Shown in pieces: positions 15,553 through 23,530 of a DNA stretch of 32,313 nt. Source of the stretch: Treponema sp. (GTDB taxonomy: Bacteria; Spirochaetota; Spirochaetia; Treponematales; Breznakiellaceae). The notes under the pieces were generated by a model that was not told the origin of the DNA, searched no databases, and saw only the letters and a program-made list of their open reading frames with translations. Made by a program: the position numbers and the translations under genes. Positions within the stretch are counted from its first letter, which is position 1. Every line of letters starts with the position of its first letter. The stretch lies in assembly GCA_031276295.1 (NCBI GenBank), contig JAISNI010000090.1, positions 1 through 32,313 of the forward strand, written 5' to 3'.

Positions 15553-17793
15553 TTAAAAGTCAGTTACTTCATAATCTTTAAGTTCGACTTTGGCACGGAT
15601 ATCTATATCCATAAGTTTGAGTGAACCTTGCTTAATATCCAACTCACTGTACTTCTTCCCATTCTCATCCAGGTTATCTTCAAGAGGAAGATGAAGTTCA
15701 ACAGCGGGTATAAACGCATCCCCCAGGAAAGTATTGCTAATCGGTATGGAGTTATCCGGTACATTCACATCCAAAATCGTAATTGTTCTAATATCCGCAT
15801 CCGGATGAACCGTATTTATAATAACTATCCGGGCGTCTTCCAGCCCCATCTTATTGTCCAATTTATAGGAACAAGACATATCCTTGGTGTTTTTGATCCA
15901 TTCGTCTATCCGGGAATTATCGGTTCTGCCGAACAGGTCTTCATTGGGAACATCGCCAAAAACTCTGTCCAGGGACAGCCTTGTAAAGTTTACGCTCTGA
16001 TTCTGATTATCCGGTATTAACTTTAAATCCAGAGGCAGCCTTATAAGAATATCCGGCTTGATAGACACGGCGATATAGGTCTGGCCCTTGGATATGGTAA
16101 CATAGTCGGCAACTTTTGCCTCGTAGTGTAATGTAAGGTCTCGAGGCCGGTCATTGAAGATATCTTTCACCCTTTTGTTAGGATCGGTATAATGTGCGGA
16201 CAACGAAATATCCCCGCCTTCATATTCGGTACGACCGGCGGGATTCTTAAAGAAAGCGGGCAACTGCCCCCTATACTTAAATTCTCCCCACTTTGAGGTA
16301 TCTCCCATAATATAATCTTCTTGAGGAGAGGCATTGGTATACTCAGCCCACAGCTTCATCGTGACAGATTCGATAAAACTGGGGTCGCCGTCCACATACA
16401 TATAGAGATCGGCATCCAACAGTTCAATTTTACCGTCTTCAAATAGTTCGTCAACAGCGGACAGCATGTCTTTTATATCCAGAACAGAACTACTCCCAGG
16501 GAAAATTCCGATAAGACCTTTAAGATCCTTTGCATCCAACCTCTTGGAATCTTGTGCTGTAGTTATATCCACCGTTGCACGTTCCCAATCGAGAACGGGG
16601 TCAAACTTGGTCCTTATGGTTACAGTATCGTTAGCTTGTATAAAATTGGGGGCTACGGCGGTAAGGGTAATAATATCATCCTCCGCGGGATTTACATTAA
16701 ATTTGAATTGCAACTGGTCCATATCATTAGAACTGAGGGTTTTATATGCTCCGGTGAAAAAATGTTCCCCGTTAGCGGTATTGATCCTCTGGGTGATCTT
16801 GTCCCCGTCGATAACCGGAATAGTGTTTCCGCTTCCGGCCGTTCCTTCGATTTTAACCGTAAGGCCGTCCAGAATAAGCGGCTTCGAATTTTGTTCCACC
16901 TCTACCTTACACTTAATGCCGATCTCTTTAAAGGTTATGGATTCAACCCCCCATGCTTTAATATCCTTCATATCTGCTGCATCTGGAGTCGACTCGCCGC
17001 GTCTATTTTCCGCAGTATTAACCCTTATACTCTTAAGGCCGTTTATAGTTACAGTTATAGGAATTTCCCAGTTGCCGTTCTTCTCTATCAATGATAGTAT
17101 AGCGGTCTTAATTTTTATGCTTCCCGTAACGGCAGCCGAACTATTCTTAGATATAAAAGCATTGTTTAATGAAAAGGTTTTCTTGCCCTCGGTAACCCTA
17201 AAGGGCGGGTTGGGTACCGAACCATTCAAGGTAAGGCTTGCCCCGCTAAAATCAAAATTGTCATCATCGCCGAAAATAAGTTTTCCGTTTCCGATTTGCG
17301 CGCTTTCAAAGGCTCCGTTCAAATTGAGGAGAAAGGAAACATTTTGGACAGGAATTGTTACTTCCTCCACACCGGGCGGGATTGAAAACATGGGAATTAC
17401 TAAATAAACCGACGACGAAGGAGAAACATCGGGAATATTAATAGTAATCGGACTTGAACTCATCTTCCCCATATCAGCGAAGTTGAAATCCTCAATTTCG
17501 GTTTCTTTTTCTATGGCCGGCATATCGTAGTGAAGCAAAAAGGTCTTGGAAGCGTCATCTGAATACTTATAACCGTAGGCCTTCATGTCAGCGGAATCCA
17601 GGATGTCTTCGCCTTTTATCTCTTCATTCGGATCGAATACATAAGCGCCGATATTAAGATGTATGCCGGGCTCGGCGCTAATTGCGATTTTTTGGGGAGG
17701 ATCAAGGCTGCCGGGGCATGAAGTTACTACAAAAGCTATAATAGGCAGGATAATTGAACAAAATAGCTGTTTGAGGGGTTTAAACGTGTTCAT
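15553..17793 (-). CDS. Large lipoprotein (746 aa), unidentified
   Basis: The N-terminus has a lipoprotein signal, with a hydrophobic run from about residue 10 to 24 ending in VVTSC, so Cys26 is the likely lipidated residue (spirochete lipoboxes are relaxed). The remainder is a long secreted protein of beta character, rich in N, D, I and T, with several similar-sized sections that could be repeated beta-sandwich units (for example NTAENRRGESTPDAADM, TFKEIGIKCKVEVEQNS). No enzyme motif or known domain is recognised. The ATG has no Shine-Dalgarno, and a promoter lies 9 bases away. The outer-membrane protein gene follows immediately, suggesting a joint role at the envelope. Confidence 0.65.
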   Translation of the reverse strand: MNTFKPLKQLFCSIILPIIAFVVTSCPGSLDPPQKIAISAEPGIHLNIGAYVFDPNEEIKGEDILDSADMKAYGYKYSDDASKTFLLHYDMPAIEKETEIEDFNFADMGKMSSSPITINIPDVSPSSSVYLVIPMFSIPPGVEEVTIPVQNVSFLLNLNGAFESAQIGNGKLIFGDDDNFDFSGASLTLNGSVPNPPFRVTEGKKTFSLNNAFISKNSSAAVTGSIKIKTAILSLIEKNGNWEIPITVTINGLKSIRVNTAENRRGESTPDAADMKDIKAWGVESITFKEIGIKCKVEVEQNSKPLILDGLTVKIEGTAGSGNTIPVIDGDKITQRINTANGEHFFTGAYKTLSSNDMDQLQFKFNVNPAEDDIITLTAVAPNFIQANDTVTIRTKFDPVLDWERATVDITTAQDSKRLDAKDLKGLIGIFPGSSSVLDIKDMLSAVDELFEDGKIELLDADLYMYVDGDPSFIESVTMKLWAEYTNASPQEDYIMGDTSKWGEFKYRGQLPAFFKNPAGRTEYEGGDISLSAHYTDPNKRVKDIFNDRPRDLTLHYEAKVADYVTISKGQTYIAVSIKPDILIRLPLDLKLIPDNQNQSVNFTRLSLDRVFGDVPNEDLFGRTDNSRIDEWIKNTKDMSCSYKLDNKMGLEDARIVIINTVHPDADIRTITILDVNVPDNSIPISNTFLGDAFIPAVELHLPLEDNLDENGKKYSELDIKQGSLKLMDIDIRAKVELKDYEVTDF

Positions 17794-17802
17794 TACAGTC
17801 TT

Positions 17803-17831
17803 AGTATATCATTTTCTTATATAATAAACAA
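17803..17831 (-). promoter_or_regulatory. Promoter of the lipoprotein gene, very short leader
   Basis: TTGTTT (17826-17831) and TATACT (17803-17808) with 17-base spacing on the minus strand. Only nine bases separate the -10 box from the ATG, so the transcript would begin 2-3 bases before it. Confidence 0.55.
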
Positions 17832-17917
17832 TAGAGAGCAGATTATTTACGATTTCAAAATTTGTCTTGGCCTTTGACGGCTCAGGCCCTGTACCACGTA
17901 CTTCCCGAAAAGCATGG

Positions 17918-19573
17918 TCAGGATAATTCTGTAAAGAAAAACTGCCTGCCCACAATGAGGCGGAGCAGCCCCAATACAAAGAAGGTTACGGCGGTAAGAA
18001 TGAAGGCCAGCGCCGCCGCTCGTCCCCAATCGCCCTGGCCTGCCAGGTTGAGTATGACGATTGAAGTGAGCTTGGTCTTAAAGGAGGCAAGAAAGATGAC
18101 CGCGCTCAGGGTGCCGCTTGCCTGGACAAAGGTAAACACAAATGCGGATGCGATACCCTTCGAGATGATTGGACAGAGTATGTCGGCAAAGAGGCGCAGG
18201 CGCGATGCCCCCAGGGAACGCGCGCTATCGTCAAGGCTGGTCCGTATACGGAGGAGGGACGAGGAGATGATGCGGAAACCCGCGGGCAGGTACGAGATTA
18301 CCATAACAAGGATAATAACAAGCCGTGTACCGGTTAAATGAAGCATCCCCTGGTTAAAAGCAAGCACATAGGCAAGGCCGACCAGGGAACCGGGTATAGC
18401 GGCAGGAAGCGTTACCAGCGAATCGGCAATACCGCGGAAGGGCAGTTCCGTCCGCAGGACAAGGAAGGCGCTCACGGCAGAGATAAGCGCGGTACCGGCT
18501 GCGGCGAAGAAAGCCAAGCTCAGGGTATTGAATAGCTCCGTGCGGTACGAGAAGGAAGCGAAGAAATGGTCCAGGGTAAAGCGTGCGTCTATACCCCAGA
18601 TCCGGGAAAAGGCTCCGCCCGCCACGGCAAGAAACTGGGCAAGAACAATAAACGAAATGAAGGCGCAAAAAAGGAAGAGGAAGACGCGTACCGGCAGGCT
18701 GGGGAGCGGGGGAGGCATAGACGAAGCCCGCCCGCTTATAGTTGCGGTATGCGCGCCTTTTTTCCGAAGCAGCAAGCGCTGGACAAGGAAAAGCGTAAGG
18801 GCAGGGCAGAGCAGGATGATCCCCAACGCCGCGCTGGCGCCTCTTTCGGCCCAGCCGGTAAGCTGGGCGTAAAGCTCCACCGCCAGCACGCTGAAACGTC
18901 CCCCAATCAGCATCGGGTTGCCGAAATCGCTCATTACGGAAATGGCGATAAAAAGCGCCGCTTGGACGATACCCGGCAGAGAGAGGGGCAGGGTTACGGT
19001 TCTGAAAACGGCAAGCCGGCCCGCTCCGGCATTACAGGCGGCAAATTCAAGGGAAGGGTTTATACCCTCAAAAGTTTCCTTAAATATAAGAAAAGCCAGG
19101 GGAAAAAAGCAGAGGGTCTGGGCGATAAGCAGGCCGGGAAGCCCGTAAAGCGAGATATCAAGGCCGAACAGGGTCTTTGTAAAGAAGCCCTGCCGCCCAA
19201 AAAGCAGCATAAAGGAAAGCCCGCCGACAAAGGGCGGCGTTACCAGATGCAGCACCGGTATAAAAGAAAAGAGGCGCGTACAGGGCAAGCCGCCCCGTAT
19301 CACGCCGTAAGCATAGATAAAACCTGTCAGTACGGATAGAGAGCTTGAGAGGAGGATGAGGAGCAGGGTATGGCCCCCCGCCTCAATCCAGCGGGAAGAG
19401 GAGAGCACACGCCGCCAACTCTCCCCGTCCGCTTCAGCAAAAACACGCGCCAGGGGATACACAATAAAGAGAAGCAGAAAAAGAATACAGGCCCCCCAGA
19501 GCATCCGCACCGCGGGGGATTCTTTTCCTGCCAAAAGGCACGGCAAGGGAATTACCGTATCTCTTGTTCCCAT
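17918..19573 (-). CDS. Iron(III)-type ABC transporter, fused double permease
   Basis: This 551-residue inner-membrane protein carries two BPD-type permease domains in one chain, with about twelve hydrophobic segments. Each half has an EAA-like loop for the ATPase: EFAACNAGAGRLAVFRTVTL in the first and DDSARSLGASRLRLF in the second. Such fused permeases are typical of the FbpB/AfuB ferric-iron group and related thiamine or phosphonate importers. The ATG at 19573 overlaps the end of the binding-protein gene by 22 bases; an in-frame ATG at 19504 just before the first membrane helix is an alternative start. The two genes form an operon, but no ATP-binding subunit gene is found nearby. Substrate assignment is by family resemblance only. 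Confidence 0.85.
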   Translation of the reverse strand: MGTRDTVIPLPCLLAGKESPAVRMLWGACILFLLLFIVYPLARVFAEADGESWRRVLSSSRWIEAGGHTLLLILLSSSLSVLTGFIYAYGVIRGGLPCTRLFSFIPVLHLVTPPFVGGLSFMLLFGRQGFFTKTLFGLDISLYGLPGLLIAQTLCFFPLAFLIFKETFEGINPSLEFAACNAGAGRLAVFRTVTLPLSLPGIVQAALFIAISVMSDFGNPMLIGGRFSVLAVELYAQLTGWAERGASAALGIILLCPALTLFLVQRLLLRKKGAHTATISGRASSMPPPLPSLPVRVFLFLFCAFISFIVLAQFLAVAGGAFSRIWGIDARFTLDHFFASFSYRTELFNTLSLAFFAAAGTALISAVSAFLVLRTELPFRGIADSLVTLPAAIPGSLVGLAYVLAFNQGMLHLTGTRLVIILVMVISYLPAGFRIISSSLLRIRTSLDDSARSLGASRLRLFADILCPIISKGIASAFVFTFVQASGTLSAVIFLASFKTKLTSIVILNLAGQGDWGRAAALAFILTAVTFFVLGLLRLIVGRQFFFTELS

Positions 19574-20565
19574 TGCTGAAGAACGGCATCCCGTTCCGCT
19601 CCGGCCAGTTCGGAATTGTAGCTGAGAAGATCTATTGTTCCGGCGGATACCGCACCTTCAGACGCTTTTGCATCGGGATTAACCGGAATAGTATGAGAGA
19701 GTGAAGAAAAAAGTTCCTGCGCCGACTTTGAAAGCATAAAATCTACAAACCGTCGGGCATTTGTCCTGTTTGCCCCGCCCTTTATTACCGAAACCGCGTC
19801 TACCTCCCCAACGGTTTTTGCCGGAATGATGATCTTTACCGGAAAACCCTGGGCAGAGTAGAGTTCCAGGGCATGAACATAGGCAACGCAGACAGCATAC
19901 TCCCCGCGGCCTATAAGCTGGGGCGGGGCACCGCCCGAAGCCGGAAGCTGAGCCGCAAGGGGCGTAATCTTTCTGAAGTACTCCCAGCCCTGCTCTTTAC
20001 CCCTGCCCTGAAGCTGGCTCTGGAGGAAGAGGTAGCCGGTGGAAGATTTTACCGGATCGGTAAAGATAAGCTCGCCCTTGTATGCGGCATCGGCCAAATC
20101 GTCCCAGCTTGCGGGGTACGCCTTGCCGGGGAATTTTTCCCGGAACCGCTGTTCATTCACCCCTATGCCGAGGGTAAGCACGCAGAAACCTGTCCACGCG
20201 CCGTCTTTTGCATAGGTATAGGCCGGCAGGGATGCGGCATAGGCCGAAGTGTAGGGCTCGAGAGCATCGGCCTTTGCCGCCGATATATGCAGGCTCTCAG
20301 CCCCTCCCAGAAGCACGTCGGCCTGGGGAGCGTTTTTTTCCGCTATGACCCTGTTGATGATCTCCCCTGTCGCCGCCCTCAGATAGTTTACCCTGATACC
20401 TGTTTCCTGGGTAAAGAGGTCCGTAAGGGCTTTGGTCTCATCCTCGTTTACCACCGAATAGATGCGGAGTTCCCCCTGATCGGCGTCATCCCTCATGGCT
20501 TTTGCGGGGAGAAGAGAAACCGCAAAGATCGTAAGAAAGACAAGAGCAAAATTTTTAAGCTGCAT
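19552..20565 (-). CDS. ABC transporter substrate-binding protein, ferric-iron (FbpA/AfuA) type
   Basis: The 337-residue protein has a clear signal peptide ending in LLPAKA (cleavage after about residue 23) and no lipobox cysteine, so it should be free in the periplasm. The mature part begins ELRIYSVVNEDETKALTDLF, the usual opening of group 1 extracellular solute-binding proteins, followed by ADVLLGGAESLH, a hinge region and TDPVKSSTGYLFLQSQ. Iron-binding FbpA proteins use a pair of tyrosines near the C-terminus; I cannot place that pair confidently here, so aminoethylphosphonate or another anion remains possible. The ribosome binding site is AAGGAG, six bases from the ATG. It is coupled to the permease gene downstream. 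Confidence 0.85.
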   Translation of the reverse strand: MQLKNFALVFLTIFAVSLLPAKAMRDDADQGELRIYSVVNEDETKALTDLFTQETGIRVNYLRAATGEIINRVIAEKNAPQADVLLGGAESLHISAAKADALEPYTSAYAASLPAYTYAKDGAWTGFCVLTLGIGVNEQRFREKFPGKAYPASWDDLADAAYKGELIFTDPVKSSTGYLFLQSQLQGRGKEQGWEYFRKITPLAAQLPASGGAPPQLIGRGEYAVCVAYVHALELYSAQGFPVKIIIPAKTVGEVDAVSVIKGGANRTNARRFVDFMLSKSAQELFSSLSHTIPVNPDAKASEGAVSAGTIDLLSYNSELAGAERDAVLQQWEQEIR

Positions 20566-20635
20566 ATAAATCTCCTTATAAAAAGTTACAGCGAAGACGG
20601 ATATTGGGGCTATAGTAATTCCCTAAACAGCGGTT

Positions 20636-20851
20636 TTACTCGGAGCTATTACCTACTACTTCGTAGCCTGCCTCGCTCACGGCAGCCTTCATGGCATCAA
20701 GCGTTACTTCTCCGCCATGATTCACCTCGGCCTTTTTGTGTTTAAGATTCACCGTGGCGGACTTAACACCGGCTATCCCTTCCAGAGCCTCGGTAATATG
20801 CTTAACGCAATGTTCACAGGACATACCTTCAACATTCAATACTGTCTTCAT
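20636..20851 (-). CDS. copZ: Copper chaperone, heavy-metal-associated domain
   Basis: CopZ-type proteins bind Cu(I) with two cysteines and hand it to a P-type ATPase or repressor in the cytoplasm. The 71 residues are a single HMA domain: LNVEGMSCEHCVKHITEAL with Cys12 and Cys15, and the GVKSATVNLKHKKAEV strand pair. Length and motif fit exactly. AAGGAG lies five bases before the ATG. No copper ATPase gene is adjacent; it stands alone with its own upstream dyads at 20874-20894 and 20927-20938, which may be metal-responsive operators. A mercury- or zinc-binding role is less likely but not excluded by sequence. Confidence 0.88.
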   Translation of the reverse strand: MKTVLNVEGMSCEHCVKHITEALEGIAGVKSATVNLKHKKAEVNHGGEVTLDAMKAAVSEAGYEVVGNSSE

Positions 20852-20873
20852 AATTTCTCCTTATAACATAGAA

Positions 20874-20938
20874 AACCTATAGTGTCAATAGGTTATTTTG
20901 GTTCTGCCATTCACTAAAAGAACCTCAACCTATAGGTT
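20874..20938 (-). promoter_or_regulatory. Paired AACCTAT/ATAGGTT dyads upstream of copZ
   Basis: AACCTAT at 20874-20880 and ATAGGTT at 20888-20894 form a perfect dyad around a 7-base spacer, and AACCTATAGGTT at 20927-20938 is a perfect 12-base palindrome of the same half-sites. The first dyad contains TTGACA (minus strand, 20883-20888), a candidate -35 box. The corresponding -10 would overlap the ribosome binding site, so the promoter itself is uncertain. Two sites with the same half-site suggest a dimeric repressor or activator. Confidence 0.5.
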
Positions 20939-21351
20939 TTTAAAACATTCGTAATCCAATTTACAACCCTTTCAGAAAATAGTACACAAAAAACCGGGTG
21001 TTTACAAGATTATCGCCGGATATATCAGGAAATGAACAGCAGATTGTAATGTTGAACCCACCATAGTCTTGCCCGCCGGAGGGTGATGTTGGAGGGCGCT
21101 ATGAATGACATGAATTGAACCAGGGACGGCATGGACGAAAGCATACAATTCAACGTGGAGGCTCGTGGGGCCTCCCGTTTACTGCCACAGGACGGGTGTT
21201 TTCCGCGGTTAATAGGCTATTTGCTTAACCTGTTGACATCGGACGGCAAACCGGAATCCGTGCGCTTGCTCGTCCGACACCTGTACTCCGTCAACCCGCT
21301 TGGCAGATGCGTTTAAGCGCTACGTGCGTTATTGAGCGGAGTGGTTCATGC
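20939..21351. other. Long spacer with nested complementary arms, possible structured RNA
   Basis: No recognisable gene. Complementary arms cluster at 21111-21318: TGAATTG/CAATTCA (21111-21117, 21146-21152); GGAGGC/GCCTCC (21157-21162, 21170-21175); GGTTAA/TTAACC (21207-21212, 21225-21230); GTTGAC/GTCAAC (21232-21237, 21290-21295) enclosing CGGACG/CGTCCG (21240-21245, 21271-21276); and CGCTT/AAGCG (21297-21301, 21314-21318). An ATG frame of 61 codons (21131-21316) without a ribosome binding site overlaps them. The part before 21100 shows nothing. Confidence 0.4.
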
Positions 21352-21966
21352 TTAGGTTTTAGCCTCAACTTCAGCGGGGCCTGCCGCAGCTTCTTCCGTT
21401 GCGGCGGCGGTTTCTTCCTTGGCAAACTTGACCAGGGCTATAACCTGATCCAGGCCGGAAATTACCCTGATAGCTTCGCCCAGGTTTAAATCCCGTACAT
21501 GGATAGACTGATTGGCTTTAAGATCGGAAATATCGACATTGATCCGTTCCGGCAGATCCTTGGGAAAGCATTCAATCTCAATTTCATGCAGAGGTACTTC
21601 AAGAACGCCGCCTTCACGAACCCCGACAGAATTACCCTGAAGGTGAATAGAAACCTTGGCGCGCACCGCAACGCCGCTTTCAACCTCGTAAAAATCAACA
21701 TGGATAATAGTCCCGTCCATGATGTTCCGCTGGGTATCCTTGACAAATGCCTCATAGGATTTCCCCTCAAGATCAATCTTGACCAGGGTACTTTCGGAGA
21801 TATTTTTTATCCCGTTTTTGAATTCCAGCGCATCCAAATCCAGAGAGACAGCCTCTCCTGAACGCCCGTACAGCACCCCAGGGATGCGGCCTCTCCGGCG
21901 CAGCCTGCGGGCTTCGCCGGATCCTTTATTCTGCCGGTTCTTAGCTGCCAAAACAATCTGACGCAT
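21352..21966 (-). CDS. rplY: 50S ribosomal protein bL25, CTC (general stress) form
   Basis: bL25 binds 5S rRNA in the large ribosomal subunit. This 204-residue version has the N-terminal L25 domain (EARRLRRRGRIPGVLYGR, then the VDFYEV strand) followed by the C-terminal beta domain of the long CTC form (EVPLHEIEIECFPKDLPERI, VDISDLKANQSIHVRDL) and a tail rich in Ala and Glu. The ATG at 21964-21966 is chosen because GAGGTG lies five bases upstream; an in-frame ATG at 22005 would lie inside the 21990-22021 inverted repeat. It stands downstream of tRNA-Gln and spoVG on the same strand, and that inverted repeat in its leader is a candidate regulatory site. Confidence 0.93.
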   Translation of the reverse strand: MRQIVLAAKNRQNKGSGEARRLRRRGRIPGVLYGRSGEAVSLDLDALEFKNGIKNISESTLVKIDLEGKSYEAFVKDTQRNIMDGTIIHVDFYEVESGVAVRAKVSIHLQGNSVGVREGGVLEVPLHEIEIECFPKDLPERINVDISDLKANQSIHVRDLNLGEAIRVISGLDQVIALVKFAKEETAAATEEAAAGPAEVEAKT

Positions 21967-21989
21967 ATAAACACCTCTGCTCTTAGTCT

Positions 21990-22021
21990 CTGTCCATAAA
22001 ATCAATAATTTTTATGGATAA
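21990..22021. repeat. Inverted repeat TCCATAAAA, second copy of the 11639 element
   Basis: TCCATAAAA (21993-22001) and TTTTATGGA (22010-22018) are perfect inverted copies around 8 bases. It resembles the 11639-11669 element in arms, spacing and left flank. It sits about 25 bases upstream of the bL25 start codon, between tRNA-Gln and that gene. Confidence 0.55.
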
Positions 22022-22094
22022 AATACGAACCTATAGCTCGTCTGCACAGCGGAAACCTCAGAATATCTGCGATTCCTCATTTCTGTCTGTATAA

Positions 22095-22166
22095 CTGGGA
22101 CGACAGGGTTCGAACCTGTGCATGCCGGAGCCAAAACCCGGTGGCTTACCACTTGCCTACGTCCCA
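22095..22166 (-). tRNA. tRNA-Gln (anticodon UUG)
   Basis: On the minus strand the acceptor arms TGGGACG and CGTCCCA pair fully, the D arm is GGC...GCC, the anticodon stem CCGGG/TCCGG closes a loop TTTTGGC with anticodon TTG at positions 34-36, and the T arm ACAGG-TTCGAAC-CCTGT is intact. The discriminator base is G (22095). CCA is not encoded and must be added. It lies between spoVG and the bL25 gene on the same strand. Confidence 0.93.
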
Positions 22167-22178
22167 AAATTCTATTAG

Positions 22179-22208
22179 AGGCCCTAAAAAACTACTTTTA
22201 TAGGGCCT
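22179..22208 (-). terminator. Hairpin after spoVG, before tRNA-Gln
   Basis: AGGCCCTA (22179-22186) and TAGGGCCT (22201-22208) form a perfect 8-bp stem with a 14-base loop. On the minus strand it is followed by CTAATAGAATTTT, a weak T-rich end. It could terminate spoVG or mark a processing point ahead of the tRNA. Confidence 0.5.
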
Positions 22209-22256
22209 GAATTACAATTCTCTTTTTAACCATGCTGCGCCGTAAGGACATCTTAC

Positions 22257-22538
22257 TTAAATCTCAACTGAAGGATCGTCCACAACACTGCCGAAATCGT
22301 ATTTCTCCAGAATCTTCCTCTGTAGTTCGGCCCGGAAATCGGGGTGTATAGGATGGGCGACATCCTTGTACTCACCGGCCCGGGTTTTCCGGCTTGGCAT
22401 GGCTATAAACATACCGCTTTTTCCCTCAATGATCTTTACATTATGAACAACAAAACAGTCATCAAATGTAACCGTTACATACGCTTTTAGCTTCCCTTCG
22501 CCGGCCACTTTGCGGACCCTAATATCGGTAATCTCCAT
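22257..22538 (-). CDS. spoVG: SpoVG family nucleic-acid-binding regulator
   Basis: SpoVG is a small DNA- and RNA-binding regulator; the Borrelia homologue binds specific DNA and RNA sites. The 93 residues match the family end to end: MEITDIRVRKV, VTFDDCFVVHNVKII, the invariant block FIAMPSRKTRAGEYKD and the HPIHPDFR segment. The C-terminus (VVDDPSVEI) is shorter and less charged than in many firmicutes. The ATG has AAAGGAG upstream. It is 56 bases downstream of ispE, an order seen in several bacteria where purR/ispE and spoVG are neighbours. A TATAAT box upstream suggests its own promoter as well. Confidence 0.95.
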   Translation of the reverse strand: MEITDIRVRKVAGEGKLKAYVTVTFDDCFVVHNVKIIEGKSGMFIAMPSRKTRAGEYKDVAHPIHPDFRAELQRKILEKYDFGSVVDDPSVEI

Positions 22539-22571
22539 AGCGTGTCTCCTTTAATCGGTCCAGAATTACTG

Positions 22572-22577
22572 ATTATA
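22572..22577 (-). promoter_or_regulatory. Candidate spoVG -10 box
   Basis: TATAAT on the minus strand, 33 bases before the spoVG ATG and just after the ispE stop. No good -35 box is found at 16-18 bases, so support is limited. Confidence 0.35.
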
Positions 22578-22594
22578 TTCTACTACCCGATCTC

Positions 22595-23518
22595 CTAACA
22601 CGCAAGAAAAAAAGATAAATGAACGAAATTCCACTTTTTTTTAAGAATTTCGACCGCCATTTCCGCCGTTTCTTTACCAGTAAAGACGCCGAAACAGACG
22701 GACCCGGATCCCGACAGGCCACAAAAGACAGATCCTGTTTTCCTCAAATCCTCCAGCATATTCCGATAAGCCCCGGCCCTCTCAGGATGCCCTACCTTTA
22801 AAAAAACAGGCAAAAAATCATTCACAAAAGGCCACTGTTCCGGTTCTTTTTTCAGAGCCTTAACAAGCTCTTCATCACCCAAAACACTGTTTTTGGCAGG
22901 TTCGGTAGGCCGCCACTTGTCCAGCAGCCGGAATGCGTCCGCCGTACCGCTTGAAAAACCCGGGCATACCAGTACAAACCACAACGGGCGGGGCTGAGGG
23001 ACCGGCTTCAATACATCGCCCCGGCCCCTCACAATGGCCGCCCCCCCCTTAAGAAAGAAGGGCACGTCGCTGCCAAGATCGGCGGCTATCCTGCCTAACA
23101 TAAACTCTGATAATTCTACACCAGAAAGCCTCTGCATGGCAAGAAGGGTAGAAGCCGCATCTGAGGATCCGCCTCCAAGTCCGCCCCCCAAGGGGATGCG
23201 TTTGAGCAGCCTTACCTGTACGCCGGGCATAAAGGCGGCGGCGGAGCGGAACAGGGCGACTGCCTTAAAAATAAGGTTCTTCCCAGGCTCTATATGCACC
23301 GGTATGGATTCCCGGTCAAGCTTAATAGAGCAGGTACCATCCTCCCCGCCAAGCTCAAAGAATAGGGTGTCGCCAAAGTTAAGAGCCATGAAGATGCTCT
23401 CAATATCGTGAAAGCCATCGGGCCTCTTCCCCAGGATACGCAGGTGCAGGTTGATCTTGCAGGGCGCGTCAATTACATATCCAACCTCGGAAAAAAATTT
23501 ACCCCGACCCTCTGTCAT
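22595..23518 (-). CDS. ispE: 4-diphosphocytidyl-2-C-methyl-D-erythritol kinase
   Basis: IspE phosphorylates CDP-ME, the MEP-pathway step between IspD and IspF, both encoded at the start of the window. The 307-residue GHMP kinase shows APCKINLHLRI with Lys21 (family catalytic Lys), the ATP-binding loop PLGGGLGGGSSDAA at 110-122, and DLGSDVPFFLKGGAA with Asp151 as the expected catalytic base. GLSGSGSVCFGV is the C-terminal motif. The ATG at 23516-23518 lacks a Shine-Dalgarno sequence and adds about ten residues to the usual start, but no better start exists in frame, and the promoter lies only 12 bases upstream. The transcript may therefore be nearly leaderless. Confidence 0.93.
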   Translation of the reverse strand: MTEGRGKFFSEVGYVIDAPCKINLHLRILGKRPDGFHDIESIFMALNFGDTLFFELGGEDGTCSIKLDRESIPVHIEPGKNLIFKAVALFRSAAAFMPGVQVRLLKRIPLGGGLGGGSSDAASTLLAMQRLSGVELSEFMLGRIAADLGSDVPFFLKGGAAIVRGRGDVLKPVPQPRPLWFVLVCPGFSSGTADAFRLLDKWRPTEPAKNSVLGDEELVKALKKEPEQWPFVNDFLPVFLKVGHPERAGAYRNMLEDLRKTGSVFCGLSGSGSVCFGVFTGKETAEMAVEILKKKWNFVHLSFFLAC

Positions 23519-23530
23519 AACTTGACAATT

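Noticed and set aside
16466-17407. 313-codon + strand frame opposite the lipoprotein gene
   Set aside because: Antisense shadow; the minus strand frame has a signal peptide, promoter and coupled partner.
18566-19339. 257-codon + strand frame opposite the permease gene
   Set aside because: Highly basic and glycine-rich composition, typical of the reverse complement of membrane-protein codons.
19873-20745. 290-codon + strand frame opposite the binding-protein and copZ genes
   Set aside because: Antisense shadow of two genes with clear family motifs on the other strand.
21111-21318. tmRNA, RNase P RNA or group II intron in the copZ-bL25 spacer
   Set aside because: None of the diagnostic conserved blocks of these RNAs could be found on either strand.
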